Shown here one piece after another: positions 9,219 to 18,400 of a stretch of DNA of 64,000 nt (positions within the stretch are counted from its first letter, which is position 1; every line of letters begins with the position of its first letter). Position numbers and translations under genes: made by a program. The notes under the pieces are model-generated. The model made no database searches. It saw only the letters and a list, made by a program, of their open reading frames with translations, and was not told where the DNA came from. The stretch is taken from NCBI RefSeq assembly GCF_001190785.1, contig NZ_LGSS01000007.1, positions 62,001-126,000 on the forward strand, read 5' to 3'. This DNA comes from Gottschalkia purinilytica. GTDB taxonomy: Bacteria; Bacillota; Clostridia; Tissierellales; Gottschalkiaceae.

Positions 9219-9536
9219 ATGACAACTGATAATCTTCTCCCTAAAGTAAAAGCAAATCTGATCCTGACGCATGATGCAGACGATGGACTTCTGCTGCATT
9301 ACATCAAAGCCGCCGTCTCTTATGCGGAAAGTTATCAGCATGTTGCTGAGGGTTATTACACTGAAAACATCATGCCCCCAACAACTGAACAGGCAGTAAT
9401 CATGCTGTCGAGTCATTTCTACGAAAGCAGAGATGGCTCGACGGCTGGTTTCTTCGCCGATAGCGTACAAGCGGGGCAGCAGGTTTGGAACACAGTGAAC
9501 CTACTTCTTAGACTAGACCGGGATTGGAAGGTGTAG
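9219..9536 (+). CDS. Head-tail connector protein (gp6-like)
   Basis: A 105-residue, mostly helical protein with LLPKVKANLILTHDADDGLL near the start and EQAVIMLSSHFYESRDG in the middle. This matches the gp6-like connector family, which forms a ring under the portal. GGAGGGAGG precedes the ATG. Position between capsid and head-closure genes supports the call. Confidence 0.83.
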   Translation: MTTDNLLPKVKANLILTHDADDGLLLHYIKAAVSYAESYQHVAEGYYTENIMPPTTEQAVIMLSSHFYESRDGSTAGFFADSVQAGQQVWNTVNLLLRLDRDWKV

Positions 9537-9539
9537 CCT

Positions 9540-9875
9540 ATGAGTTATGGGAAAATGAATACCTTTATCGATATAGTTTCCGTTGAAAATGATAAGGATA
9601 GCGAGGGCTTTGGTACAATCAGTGACACTATTATTGCCTCGGTTCGTGCGTATAAGGAAGAACGACATGGTAATGAGAAATGGGCAAACAGGGCGGTATT
9701 TTCTGAAGCAACCGTTCTTTTTTGTTTTCGAAGGATCCCTAGTATCCATGTGACAACAAAAATGGTCATTGTAGATAGTGATGGGCGGTATGAAATTACC
9801 GGTGTAGAAGATGTAAAAGGCCGAGGAATGTATATTGAGGTTTTAGCAAAAAAGGTGGTGGCATCGAATGGCTAA
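9540..9875 (+). CDS. Head closure (head-tail adaptor) protein
   Basis: A 111-residue, beta-rich protein with VRAYKEERHGNEKWANRAVFSEATVLF and a C-terminal segment RYEITGVEDVKGRGMYIEVLA, typical of the SPP1 gp16-like head-tail adaptor family. These plug the connector after DNA packaging. The start overlaps no gene and the end overlaps the next gene by 8 bases. Confidence 0.82.
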   Translation: MSYGKMNTFIDIVSVENDKDSEGFGTISDTIIASVRAYKEERHGNEKWANRAVFSEATVLFCFRRIPSIHVTTKMVIVDSDGRYEITGVEDVKGRGMYIEVLAKKVVASNG

Positions 9876-10299
9876 AGTGGATGTAAGAATGCCTGAGGAC
9901 TTTCTTCTTAAGGTATCTAAATTGGCTGAGCAAACTGATGTGATTATCCCAAAGGTACTAGAAGTTGGTGGCGAAGTTGTGCTTGCTAAAGTCAAAGATA
10001 ATTTACGCTCTGTTGTTGGAAAGGGAACAAAATACCCGTCCAAATCCACTGGAGAACTTGTATCCTCCCTTGGTGTTACTTCAGCAAAACAAGACCGTAA
10101 AGGTAATTATAATGTCAAGGTTGGGTTTTCAGAACCCAGAAGCGATGGTGGTAGCAATGCAAAAATTGCTAATATCATTGAATATGGTAAACATGGGCAG
10201 CCTGCAAGGCCATTTCTAAAACCCGCAAAATCTAAATCAAGAAAGCAGTGTGTGGAGGCCATGACTGCCAAACTGGAGGAGGAGATTAACAGACTATGA
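9868..10299 (+). CDS. HK97 gp10-family tail component
   Basis: A 143-residue protein with GGEVVLAKVKDNL, YPSKSTGELVSSLG and IIEYGKHGQPARPFLKPA, the last being characteristic of the HK97 gp10 family of neck/tail-completion proteins. It overlaps both neighbours by a few bases (ATG inside the preceding gene; ATGA overlap with the following gene), indicating coupled translation. Confidence 0.85.
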   Translation: MAKVDVRMPEDFLLKVSKLAEQTDVIIPKVLEVGGEVVLAKVKDNLRSVVGKGTKYPSKSTGELVSSLGVTSAKQDRKGNYNVKVGFSEPRSDGGSNAKIANIIEYGKHGQPARPFLKPAKSKSRKQCVEAMTAKLEEEINRL

Positions 10300-10640
10300 G
10301 TATATTATTGGAGCTAAATAGAATTGTGGATGGTCTAGGTATTCTTGTGGAAACGGGTGTGTTCAAGGACAAAGCCCCTGATGAGTATGTTGTTATCACA
10401 CCTCTTTCGGATACCTTTGATGTTCACTCAGACAATTGTCCACAGTATGAGATACAGGAAGCACGGCTTTCGTTATTTAGCAAAAAGAACTATCAAGTAC
10501 GAAAGAATCAGCTTGTCCGTGCGTTCCTGGATGCAGACTTTACAGTGACGGATCGTCGTTATATTGGACATGAGGATGACACGGACTACCATCATTATGC
10601 CATTGATGTGGCAAAAGAATATAAATTACAGGAGGTTTGA
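10296..10640 (+). CDS. Tail terminator-like protein
   Basis: A 114-residue protein with EYVVITPLSDTFDVHSDN and AIDVAKEYKL near the end. Its size and location, between the gp10-like gene and the major tail protein, are those of tail-completion/terminator proteins. No strong motif is visible, so the call rests mainly on gene order. Confidence 0.65.
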   Translation: MSILLELNRIVDGLGILVETGVFKDKAPDEYVVITPLSDTFDVHSDNCPQYEIQEARLSLFSKKNYQVRKNQLVRAFLDADFTVTDRRYIGHEDDTDYHHYAIDVAKEYKLQEV

Positions 10641-10642
10641 TT

Positions 10643-11242
10643 ATGGCAACGATAGGACTTGACCGTCTCTATTATGCTCCCATTACAGAGGACGAAAACG
10701 GAGACGAAACCTACGGTACGCCCGTTATGCTGGCAAAGGCAATCTCCGCAGAGCTATCCATTGAACTTGCGGAAGCTACCCTTTACGCTGATGACGGAGC
10801 GGCAGAGATTATAAAAGAATTCAAAAACGGAACACTCTCCCTTGGTGTGGATGACATTGGACGTAAAGCTGCTGAGAGTCTCACAGGAGCAACTACAGAT
10901 GATAATGGTGTACTTATTTCAGCTAGTGAGGATGGAGGAAGCCCTGTTGCTATCGGTTTTCGAGCGAAAAAGGCAAATGGACATTACCGCTACTTCTGGC
11001 TATACAGGGTAAAGTTTGGTGTTCCTTCAACCAACCTGGCTACAAAGGGAGATTCTATCACTTTTTCTACACCAACCATTGAGGGAACTGTATCGCGCAG
11101 AAATAAATTAGATGGAAATGGTAATCATCCGTGGAAAGCGGAGGTCAATGAAGATGATGAAGGAGTTTTACCAGCTACTATCAGTGGTTGGTATACGGAA
11201 GTCTATGAACCTGTTTTTGCTGTTTCTGGCGGAGGTGAATAA
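10643..11242 (+). CDS. Major tail protein (phi13-type)
   Basis: A ~200-residue tail tube subunit. ATIGLDRLYYAPITEDE at the start, then KAISAELSIE and FRAKKANGHYRYFWLYRVKF, are typical of the phi13-family major tail proteins. ATG 10643 is chosen because AGGAGG lies seven bases upstream; the TTG six bases earlier is too close to it. It is followed by the tail chaperone genes, as expected. Confidence 0.9.
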   Translation: MATIGLDRLYYAPITEDENGDETYGTPVMLAKAISAELSIELAEATLYADDGAAEIIKEFKNGTLSLGVDDIGRKAAESLTGATTDDNGVLISASEDGGSPVAIGFRAKKANGHYRYFWLYRVKFGVPSTNLATKGDSITFSTPTIEGTVSRRNKLDGNGNHPWKAEVNEDDEGVLPATISGWYTEVYEPVFAVSGGGE

Positions 11243-11244
11243 GG

Positions 11245-11628
11245 ATGGATAACGATAGAAGTGCAACGATAAATATTGGTGGACAGGAACATGAGCTTAT
11301 CCTCACGACCAAAGCTACAAAAGAAATCGCCCGTCGCTATGGTGGTTTGGAAAATCTGGGAGACAAATTGCTGAAATCTGAAAACTTTGAGATAGCTTTG
11401 GATGAGATAATATGGCTTATTACTCTCTTGGCAAACCAATCCATTCTCATTTACAACCTGAAAAATAAGGAAGCTCCAAAGGATGTGCTAACCGAGGATG
11501 AGGTGGAACTGCTCACATCCCCACTAGAACTTGCAACTTATAAAAGTGCCATTACAGAAGCTATGTTCAAAGGAACAAAGAGAAATATTGAAAGTGAAGA
11601 TAACCAAAAAAACACCGAGGCCGAGTAA
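11245..11628 (+). CDS. Tail assembly chaperone, short form (gpG-like)
   Basis: A 127-residue protein lying between the major tail protein and the tape measure gene. The N-terminal part contains GGQEHELILTTKATKEIARRYGG and a predicted helical region WLITLLANQSILIYNL. Such proteins bind the tape measure during tail assembly. Near its end it contains the heptamer A AAA AAC in the zero frame, allowing synthesis of a longer -1 product described separately. Confidence 0.85.
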   Translation: MDNDRSATINIGGQEHELILTTKATKEIARRYGGLENLGDKLLKSENFEIALDEIIWLITLLANQSILIYNLKNKEAPKDVLTEDEVELLTSPLELATYKSAITEAMFKGTKRNIESEDNQKNTEAE

Positions 11629-11819
11629 GCGATGATGAATTGTTTACTCGGCTTCTTTATTACGGAACAGTGCACCTGAACCGTACTGAGGAAGAAACAT
11701 GGCTCACACCATTAGGGCTTCTCATGGACTTGTGGGATTGTCATCGCCAGTTCTTGGGGCTTGCTAACCGGAAGCGAGAACTCTTCATTGAGGATATTAT
11801 TCCCGAAGGATTGAATTAG
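11245..11819 (+). CDS. Tail assembly chaperone, long form made by -1 frameshift (gpGT-like)
   Basis: A slip at A AAA AAC (11607-11613) moves ribosomes into the -1 frame, which is open to a TAG at 11817-11819 and adds ~68 residues. The extension includes LLYYGTVHLN, LGLLMDLWDCHRQFLGLA and EDIIPEGLN, a pattern typical of T extensions in Gram-positive phages. The fusion is ~191 residues. No separate start with a good RBS is seen for the downstream frame. The long form recruits tail tube subunits to the tape measure in characterised phages. Frameshifting here is inferred from heptamer, frame and gene order. Confidence 0.8.
11607..11613 (+). promoter_or_regulatory. Programmed -1 ribosomal frameshift heptamer
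   Basis: A AAA AAC in the X XXY YYZ arrangement, positioned five codons before the zero-frame stop at 11626-11628, with the -1 frame open for 68 codons downstream. A downstream stimulatory structure was not assessed. Confidence 0.75.
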
Positions 11820-11837
11820 AAAGGAGGGCAATAACGT

Positions 11838-14294
11838 ATGTCTGATAATTTTGGCTTAAAGATTGGCATTGAGGGAGAAAAAGAGTTTAAGAATGCCCTT
11901 CGTGATATCAATCAGTCCTTTAAGGTTCTAGGTAGTGAGATGAAACTCGTGTCCTCGGAATTTGATAGAAATGATAAAAGTGTTCAGGCTATAACCGCTC
12001 GAAATGAAGTTTTGAACAAAGCCATTGAAGCACAGAAGGATAAAATCTCTACACTGGAAGCCGCTCTAAAAAATGCTTCTGAGAGCTTTGGCGAGAACGA
12101 TAGACGTACACAAAATTGGGCTATTCAGCTGAATAATGCAAAAGCCCAACTTAATGATATGGAACGAGAACTAGAAGAGACAGCTGATGAAGCAGATGAT
12201 CTTGGAGAGGAACTTGAGGATACAGGTAATATTGCAGATGAGACTGGTAGCAAGTTTGAGAAGCTGGGCGGTGTCCTTAAAGGTATCGGTGTGGCGATGG
12301 GTACAGTTGCTGTTGCCGCAGGAGCTGCTGCGATTAAGCTTGGTAAAGAGGTAGTTGCTCAGTTCGGAGAGTTAGAACAGAACCTCGGTGGCTCTGAGGC
12401 GGTATTCGGTCAATATGCCGCATCAATTCAAAAAACTGGTGAAGAGGCTTACAAAAATCTCGGTGTTTCCCAAAGTGAGTATCTTGCTACGGCAAACAAA
12501 ATGGGTGCATTGTTCCAAGGCTCTGGCATAGAACAGCGCAAAAGCCTTGAACTGACAGAAAAAGCTATGCAACGAGCAGCGGATATGGCATCTGTAATGG
12601 GTATTGATATGCAAGTGGCACTGGACTCAGTAGCAGGAGCAGCAAAGGGTAATTTCACCATGATGGATAACCTTGGTGTTGCTATGAATGCTACCAATAT
12701 CGAGGCCTATGCACTGGCAAAAGGCCTAGATTTCACTTGGAATACAGCTACACAAGCAGAAAAGGCTGAAGTCGCAATGCAAATGTTCTTTGAAAACACA
12801 GAGCAATATGCAGGCAACTTTGCACGAGAATCTACAGAAACCGTCACAGGTTCGCTTGGCTTACTCCAAGCCGCACTCGGATCGTTTACAGCAGGACTTG
12901 GCAATGCTGATGCAGATATGACGAATTTGACACAGAATCTTGTAGATGCATTTCAATCGGTTGTTGCTAATATTGTCCCAGTTTTAGAAAATATCGTAAC
13001 TGCATTACCTACGGCAACAGGTGCGATATTATCAGCTGTGGGAGACTTGCTTCCTATGCTTCTGAGGACTGTTACGGAATTGTTTTCTCAAGTACTGGAG
13101 GTAATTCTGAGTCTTTTGCCAGAACTCATTCCAGCTACTGTTGAAGCTGTAATGACGATTGTTGGGGCATTGATTGATAATCTACCACTCCTAATTAATG
13201 CTGCAGTGGAACTGGTCACTGCACTTGTAGAAGGCATCGGGTTGGCTTTACCAAAACTCATACCAGCAACAGTTCTTGCTGTAACACAGATTGTACAAGG
13301 ATTAACTGACAACTTGCCAATGATACTGGAGGCAGCCTTTCAGCTTATTATGGGGCTAGCCCAAGGTCTAGTTGACGCTATTCCGCAGTTAATTGCCGCA
13401 TTACCCGCCATCATTACCGCTTTAGTTGACTTTATTATTGGTTCCATTCCGCAGATTATCGATGCAGGTATACAGCTTTTGGTTTCACTAGTTGAAGCAT
13501 TGCCGGAAATCATTGCAGCAATAGTTGCTGCAATCCCACAGATAATTGATGGTTTAGTTAAGGCGATACTTAGCTCAATCCCCCAAATAATTGATGCCGG
13601 GGTGAATCTGTTGATTTCCTTAATTCAAAATTTACCACTCATCATCACTACTGTGGTGGCGGCGATACCTAAGATTATTACCTCGCTTGTCAATGCAATT
13701 ATTGGTAGTATCCCACAGATAATTCAAGCGGGTATACAACTTTTAGTATCACTGATTAAAAACCTACCTACTATTATCGTAGAGGTTGTCAAAGCTGTCC
13801 CACAGATAATCGCAGCTTTAGTAAAGGGTTTTACGGGTTCAATTGGGCAGATGGCTCAAGTTGGTGGCAATCTCATCAAGGGTCTATGGCAGGGAATCTC
13901 TGATGCGGGTGCATGGCTCTGGGGGAAAATATCCGGCTTCTTCGGTGGTGTGGTGGATAAAATCAAAAACTTCTTTGGCATCCGCTCACCTTCTGCACTT
14001 TTTGCAGGACTTGGTGACAATATGGCACAGGGGCTTGGGCAAGGCTTTGAGAAGACGATGGCGCAGGTTGGTGAGGATATGCAAAACGCTATCCCCACAG
14101 ACTTTGACACACCAGGTATAAACCTTAGTAGCTCTATCAATGGGTCAGTCGGTACTGGGGGCTTTGGTGGTTCGCTTATCACCATACAGCAGATGATAGT
14201 TCGATCCGAGGACGATATCCGCAGGATTTCACAGGAACTGTACAACTTGATGGAAACTGGCTCGAGGGCGCAAGGACGCTTCAATCCCGCTTAA
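11838..14294 (+). CDS. Tail tape measure protein
   Basis: An 818-residue protein setting tail length. Residues ~1-130 are charged and coiled-coil-like; ~150-170 is an Ala/Gly-rich hydrophobic segment; a long hydrophobic helical region follows. It contains a 44-residue repeat in at least three copies, each starting SIPQII, near residues 536, 580 and 624. Near the C-terminus FFGIRSPSALFAGLGDNMAQGLG is the recognised end motif of this family. RBS AAGGAGGG is good. Next to the chaperone genes and Dit, as in other siphoviruses. Confidence 0.93.
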   Translation: MSDNFGLKIGIEGEKEFKNALRDINQSFKVLGSEMKLVSSEFDRNDKSVQAITARNEVLNKAIEAQKDKISTLEAALKNASESFGENDRRTQNWAIQLNNAKAQLNDMERELEETADEADDLGEELEDTGNIADETGSKFEKLGGVLKGIGVAMGTVAVAAGAAAIKLGKEVVAQFGELEQNLGGSEAVFGQYAASIQKTGEEAYKNLGVSQSEYLATANKMGALFQGSGIEQRKSLELTEKAMQRAADMASVMGIDMQVALDSVAGAAKGNFTMMDNLGVAMNATNIEAYALAKGLDFTWNTATQAEKAEVAMQMFFENTEQYAGNFARESTETVTGSLGLLQAALGSFTAGLGNADADMTNLTQNLVDAFQSVVANIVPVLENIVTALPTATGAILSAVGDLLPMLLRTVTELFSQVLEVILSLLPELIPATVEAVMTIVGALIDNLPLLINAAVELVTALVEGIGLALPKLIPATVLAVTQIVQGLTDNLPMILEAAFQLIMGLAQGLVDAIPQLIAALPAIITALVDFIIGSIPQIIDAGIQLLVSLVEALPEIIAAIVAAIPQIIDGLVKAILSSIPQIIDAGVNLLISLIQNLPLIITTVVAAIPKIITSLVNAIIGSIPQIIQAGIQLLVSLIKNLPTIIVEVVKAVPQIIAALVKGFTGSIGQMAQVGGNLIKGLWQGISDAGAWLWGKISGFFGGVVDKIKNFFGIRSPSALFAGLGDNMAQGLGQGFEKTMAQVGEDMQNAIPTDFDTPGINLSSSINGSVGTGGFGGSLITIQQMIVRSEDDIRRISQELYNLMETGSRAQGRFNPA

Positions 14295-14309
14295 GGAAGG
14301 AGGATGAAA

Positions 14310-15083
14310 ATGGGGTTCACATTTAACGGCATATCATCGCAATCAATGAGTATCAAGGCTAGGCTGACATACTGGCAAGCATCACCCTCATTGCGAAACT
14401 CCTTTGTAACGATACCTGGCAAGCCCGGTGTAGCTGACTTTGGCAGCGATATTGCAGAGAAAATAATCACAGTTCATTGCAATGTCTACCCACAATATAA
14501 ATTTTCTAAACTGGTATCTGTTATGGATAGCCTTGCTGAATGGCTAAATCCTGAACGTGGGGTGCAACAACTCGTTTTAGACGATGTACCTGACCGTTAT
14601 TTTACTGCTCGTCTGTCAGAAGCTGTGGACTGTGACAGACTCATTCTTTCAGCCGGTGCATTTGATTTGAAGTTTGTTTGCCCAGATCCTCATGCCTACG
14701 CTTTAACGGATGAAACCTATAGCATATCGGTCATGGGAGAAAGTACCGTTACAAGGCTTAAAGGGAATGCCGACTCTGAGCCTGTGTACTTGGTAAAAGG
14801 AATAATTCCATCAGGAACAAACACATATGTTTCCATTCAGACTAACAATGAAGAAATTCGTGTTATTGGCCCTTTGTATGATGGTGAAACATTAATCATT
14901 GATACAGGAAAGGTCACAGCAAAGGTCGTTGATACTAGCGGCGAAACACTCCGTAACGGTCTACCGCTTATGCAAGAACTCAATTTCCCTGTACTTCGTA
15001 AGGGTAACAATACTGTGACGATTACTCCTGTAGGAGCGGATTTTACGGAACTTAAAATACAAGCAAAAAGCCGATGGAGGTGA
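14310..15083 (+). CDS. Distal tail protein (Dit-like)
   Basis: A 257-residue hub protein joining tail tube to tail tip. The family pattern MGFTFNGISS at the start, then PGKPGVADFGSDIAEKII, and FDLKFVCPDPHAYA fit the Dit/phage tail family (SPP1 gp19.1-like). AAGGAGG at 14297-14303 gives proper spacing to ATG 14310; the ATG at 14304 touches the RBS. The next gene's RBS overlaps its end. Confidence 0.88.
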   Translation: MGFTFNGISSQSMSIKARLTYWQASPSLRNSFVTIPGKPGVADFGSDIAEKIITVHCNVYPQYKFSKLVSVMDSLAEWLNPERGVQQLVLDDVPDRYFTARLSEAVDCDRLILSAGAFDLKFVCPDPHAYALTDETYSISVMGESTVTRLKGNADSEPVYLVKGIIPSGTNTYVSIQTNNEEIRVIGPLYDGETLIIDTGKVTAKVVDTSGETLRNGLPLMQELNFPVLRKGNNTVTITPVGADFTELKIQAKSRWR

Positions 15084-15088
15084 TGCAA

Positions 15089-17608
15089 ATGGCAATTAAA
15101 TCAATATTGACATCACAAACTGACTTTACGGGTGAGTTTCCTGTAAGTGAGAATACCCTTGCCCTTTGGCGATTCAATGAGTCTGGACCTGACTCCGATG
15201 TTAAACTTGTAGATGCGAGTGGCCACGGTCGGCACGTCACTATATCGGGATGGTCTGGCACATCGGCAAGTCTCCCAAGCGGTCGTTATGGACGATTTTT
15301 TCGTCAGAATATTGTTAATCCGACATCAGAGAAAACCCACTTAATTGCAAAGAATGATGGTACATTTTTCTCCAATCTAGGCGATAAAGTCGCAGTAGGT
15401 GGATGGATAAACCCAACTACCTACTCTGTGGGACAGACCTTTATTCCGCTGTTTAATACAAGACAGGGCCCGGGTCAACCTATTCTATACTTGTCTCTGT
15501 ACCAGGGCAGACCTCGAATGATGTTATATAACTCTTCTGGTTCACTGATTCTCGACCAGAGTGAAACACCAAGTTTTAACATGGTTAACGGCGGGTGGTA
15601 CTTTATCGCAGCAATTATTGAAGTGAATACCAAGACATCGCAGTTTATTCTTTGTAACCGAGCAGACGGCACAGTCTGGATTGCGCCTAAACGGACATTC
15701 ACGGGAACATTAAACCCATCTTGCACAGCCGATATTGTGATTGGAATGCATGCAAATCAGTATTATTATGCAGGTGGATTTGATGATTGGTTCATTGAAG
15801 TGAATTCACAGCTTACAATTGAGGGTTTAGAACGACATTTCAAGCAGTCAATGCTTGCCAACGGTGGTGATACCAGTGGTGCGGTTGATGCTATAACAGA
15901 GCCAGGTGTGGTAACACTCCTCAAGGATACTAACAACAGATATCCTGAAAGTGGGCAGCTTACGACTATAGCTACAGAATGTTCTCTTGCAGGTAGTGGT
16001 CGGGTGTCTGTAACCTCGGAATATACTGCAGGTGTGACTTCAATTTCTTCTATAGAGACGGCTACGTCAGACGATTTGCAGGATTGGTCGGCGTGGCAGG
16101 AGGTGGGTTCCAACGGTGAACTGGTTTCTCCAAACCGTAACTTTATTCGTTATAGGATTACACTTTCAACTATTGATCCCTTGGTTACACCGAAACTTTT
16201 GGATATCACACTTCACGACATACCGAAAGCTCCATATGAAAAACTGGGTTTTGCTAGGCCTGTCGTGCTGGACGAGAATGGCGCATGGGAAGCAGTACTT
16301 GAAAATGCATATGACATCATCGTAACGGGAGAGATTAATGGCGCAGATACTTTGGAATTCAAACTGCCATGGAATGATAGCAAGCGTGTATATTTAGATA
16401 ATGAAAAACAGGTTCAGGTTGCACATGACATTTATCGCATAAGGACACTGACAGATGAAAAAGGAGCAGATGGAACAGGGATTCTGACCACTGTATATGC
16501 GGAAGCAGCATTTTATGATTTAACCTTTTCAGATGAAAAACAGCCGCGAGAGTTTAATGCCGATTTACCCTCCGTTCCAATGAGTTATGCGTTGGAAGGC
16601 ACAGGATGGTCTATTGGTGTAGTTGATGTCACTACCAAACGGACATGGCAATGCCAAGAGAAGAATGCATTGGCCATACTCAGAATGACGCAACAGATTC
16701 ACGGTGGAGACTTAGTATTTGATAGTCGAAACCGTCTTGTAAATTTACTTACATTTAGTGGTAGAGATAGTGGTGCATTATTTGCCTATAAGAAAAACCT
16801 TACAAGTATCAAGAGGGTTGTTGATACCCGCTCTCTGGTGACAAGGCTATATGCCCATGGTAAAGATGGCATGACCTTTGCCACTATCAATAGTGGCAAG
16901 GAATATGTAGAAAACTATGAATATTGCAATGAGGTGCGGGTTTCAACACTCGATCTTTCGAACTTCACAAATCCTTATCAAATGCTTGAGTTTACGAATA
17001 TGCGACTTGCAGAGTACTCAAAGCCTCGTGTCTCCTATGTGCTATCGGCGATGGATTTGTCTGTGCTGACAGGTTATGAGCATGAAAGGTGGTCACTTGG
17101 CGACATTGTGACGGTGGATGATAGAGATTTAAATCTTACTATCAAAACAAGGGTTGTTCGCAGACAATATAATCTTCAGGAGCCGTGGAAAACAGTGCTT
17201 GAGTTATCATCAAAACTTCGTGAACTTGGGGATACGTCATCTAGCATTCTCGCTGATCAGCTTGACCAAAGCAACCTCATTGGGCAGGAAATCAAAGATA
17301 TGGTGCCGTTCAACCACCTGCGTAATAGTAGAGCAGACGATGGCTTCGCTTACTGGCAGAATTCAGGTTTTGAGGTGGACACTGAAAAAGGTGTGACCGG
17401 TACAGCTTCCTTTAAAGCGGTAGGCTCTGCAACTGCTACAAAAAGTATGGCTCAAACAGTATATCCTGCATCCCGCCGTAACTACACCATATCAGCACAA
17501 ATAGGCTCAGATAACCTCCAAAAAGGCCCAGATGGACAAGTGGGTATCGAAGTAGTGTTTGAGTTTGAGGACGGAACTACTGAAACGAGATTTATTGACC
17601 TATATTAA
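15089..17608 (+). CDS. Tail tip protein with LamG-like and prophage-tail domains
   Basis: A ~839-residue minor structural protein. Residues ~15-260 look like a concanavalin/LamG domain (ENTLALWRFNE, then GGFDDWFIEV). From ~400 (FARPVVLDENGAWEAVLENAYD, GEINGADTLEFKLPW) it matches the prophage tail/endopeptidase-type region of phage minor structural proteins. The C-terminal ~100 residues look like a carbohydrate-binding beta module (NHLRNSRADDGFAYW). ATG 15089 is chosen for its spacing from GGAGGTG. It probably contacts the cell surface. Proteolytic activity is not shown by the sequence. Confidence 0.85.
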   Translation: MAIKSILTSQTDFTGEFPVSENTLALWRFNESGPDSDVKLVDASGHGRHVTISGWSGTSASLPSGRYGRFFRQNIVNPTSEKTHLIAKNDGTFFSNLGDKVAVGGWINPTTYSVGQTFIPLFNTRQGPGQPILYLSLYQGRPRMMLYNSSGSLILDQSETPSFNMVNGGWYFIAAIIEVNTKTSQFILCNRADGTVWIAPKRTFTGTLNPSCTADIVIGMHANQYYYAGGFDDWFIEVNSQLTIEGLERHFKQSMLANGGDTSGAVDAITEPGVVTLLKDTNNRYPESGQLTTIATECSLAGSGRVSVTSEYTAGVTSISSIETATSDDLQDWSAWQEVGSNGELVSPNRNFIRYRITLSTIDPLVTPKLLDITLHDIPKAPYEKLGFARPVVLDENGAWEAVLENAYDIIVTGEINGADTLEFKLPWNDSKRVYLDNEKQVQVAHDIYRIRTLTDEKGADGTGILTTVYAEAAFYDLTFSDEKQPREFNADLPSVPMSYALEGTGWSIGVVDVTTKRTWQCQEKNALAILRMTQQIHGGDLVFDSRNRLVNLLTFSGRDSGALFAYKKNLTSIKRVVDTRSLVTRLYAHGKDGMTFATINSGKEYVENYEYCNEVRVSTLDLSNFTNPYQMLEFTNMRLAEYSKPRVSYVLSAMDLSVLTGYEHERWSLGDIVTVDDRDLNLTIKTRVVRRQYNLQEPWKTVLELSSKLRELGDTSSSILADQLDQSNLIGQEIKDMVPFNHLRNSRADDGFAYWQNSGFEVDTEKGVTGTASFKAVGSATATKSMAQTVYPASRRNYTISAQIGSDNLQKGPDGQVGIEVVFEFEDGTTETRFIDLY

Positions 17609-17614
17609 GGAAGG

Positions 17615-17821
17615 ATGGTGATTGACTTGGCTGTATTTCAACAAATTGCTCGTGATGCAACACCTAAAGGGTATGAAACACTTCGCTCTATCACCATTCG
17701 GTTGGTAGTTTCAAACTGCACAGGAGAAGTATATTTCACTGACCTTATGCTGCAGGCAGGTTCTATTGCCACTGGTTGGGTCGGTCATGTATGCGAAATC
17801 AAGTGGACGAACGACGGGTAG
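17615..17821 (+). CDS. Small tail-associated protein, repeat module copy 1
   Basis: A ~64-68-residue protein. The start may be ATG 17615, very close to the RBS, or TTG 17627, which is better spaced. It contains SITIRLVVSNCTGEVYFTDL followed by LQAGS and TGWVGH. The next gene contains the same pattern (SITVRPLITNCTGSIYFTDL). It seems to be half of a carbohydrate-binding-like fold split into separate small genes. No function is recognised. Confidence 0.55.
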   Translation: MVIDLAVFQQIARDATPKGYETLRSITIRLVVSNCTGEVYFTDLMLQAGSIATGWVGHVCEIKWTNDG

Positions 17822-17830
17822 GTGATGGCT

Positions 17831-18400
17831 ATGCAGGAAAGCAATTTTATACGTTTTGCGGAAGTTATAAAAGTAAAATCAGAAAAGCGTGTAGTAAGTA
17901 TCACTGTGCGTCCCCTTATTACCAACTGTACGGGTTCGATTTATTTCACCGACCTACAACTTCAGGAGGGTGACAAGCTGACAGGATACACGCTACACAC
18001 GGAAACGTTCCTAAAGCATTCGCCTAATCCGGTACGTTTCCACAATGGTGTAGTCCGTAGTGGAGACACAATCATTATTTTTAACCTCGGAGAAACTTCA
18101 AGCGGGCTAGATTGTTATATCTACCCCCTGCAAGCTATGGAAGCTGGCAGTATTCAGCTTTCACAGGGGATGGGTTCACATAAGGTAAAATTTGATTCAG
18201 AGGCTTACCCAGGTGATGAATTTACACTTAAGGCTTCAACAAGAGAGTGTTTGCGAAACGGCTATCCCACGCCGAAGCATGGATTCTATCAATACACAGC
18301 TGCTACTGATAGTAAGCACCAAGTGAAGCTACAAGACAGAAAATCTGCTAGGGTATATTTCGAATACAAAGAAATGCTGAAAGGGGATCTGCGTCCATGA
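17831..18400 (+). CDS. Tail-associated protein, repeat module copy 2
   Basis: A ~189-residue protein. Start ATG 17831 or 17825; the former is better spaced from AGGTG at 17820-17824. The first ~55 residues repeat the module of the preceding gene. The rest (FHNGVVRSGDTIIIFNLGE, LSQGMGSHKVKFDSEAYPGDEF) resembles phage distal tail accessory proteins. Its last codons overlap the GH18-like gene by four bases. Function is unknown. Confidence 0.6.
   Translation: MQESNFIRFAEVIKVKSEKRVVSITVRPLITNCTGSIYFTDLQLQEGDKLTGYTLHTETFLKHSPNPVRFHNGVVRSGDTIIIFNLGETSSGLDCYIYPLQAMEAGSIQLSQGMGSHKVKFDSEAYPGDEFTLKASTRECLRNGYPTPKHGFYQYTAATDSKHQVKLQDRKSARVYFEYKEMLKGDLRP

Noticed and set aside
13856-14284. 142-codon minus-strand frame inside the tape measure gene
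   Set aside because: Pro/Ser-rich shadow of a well-supported coding region with no RBS.
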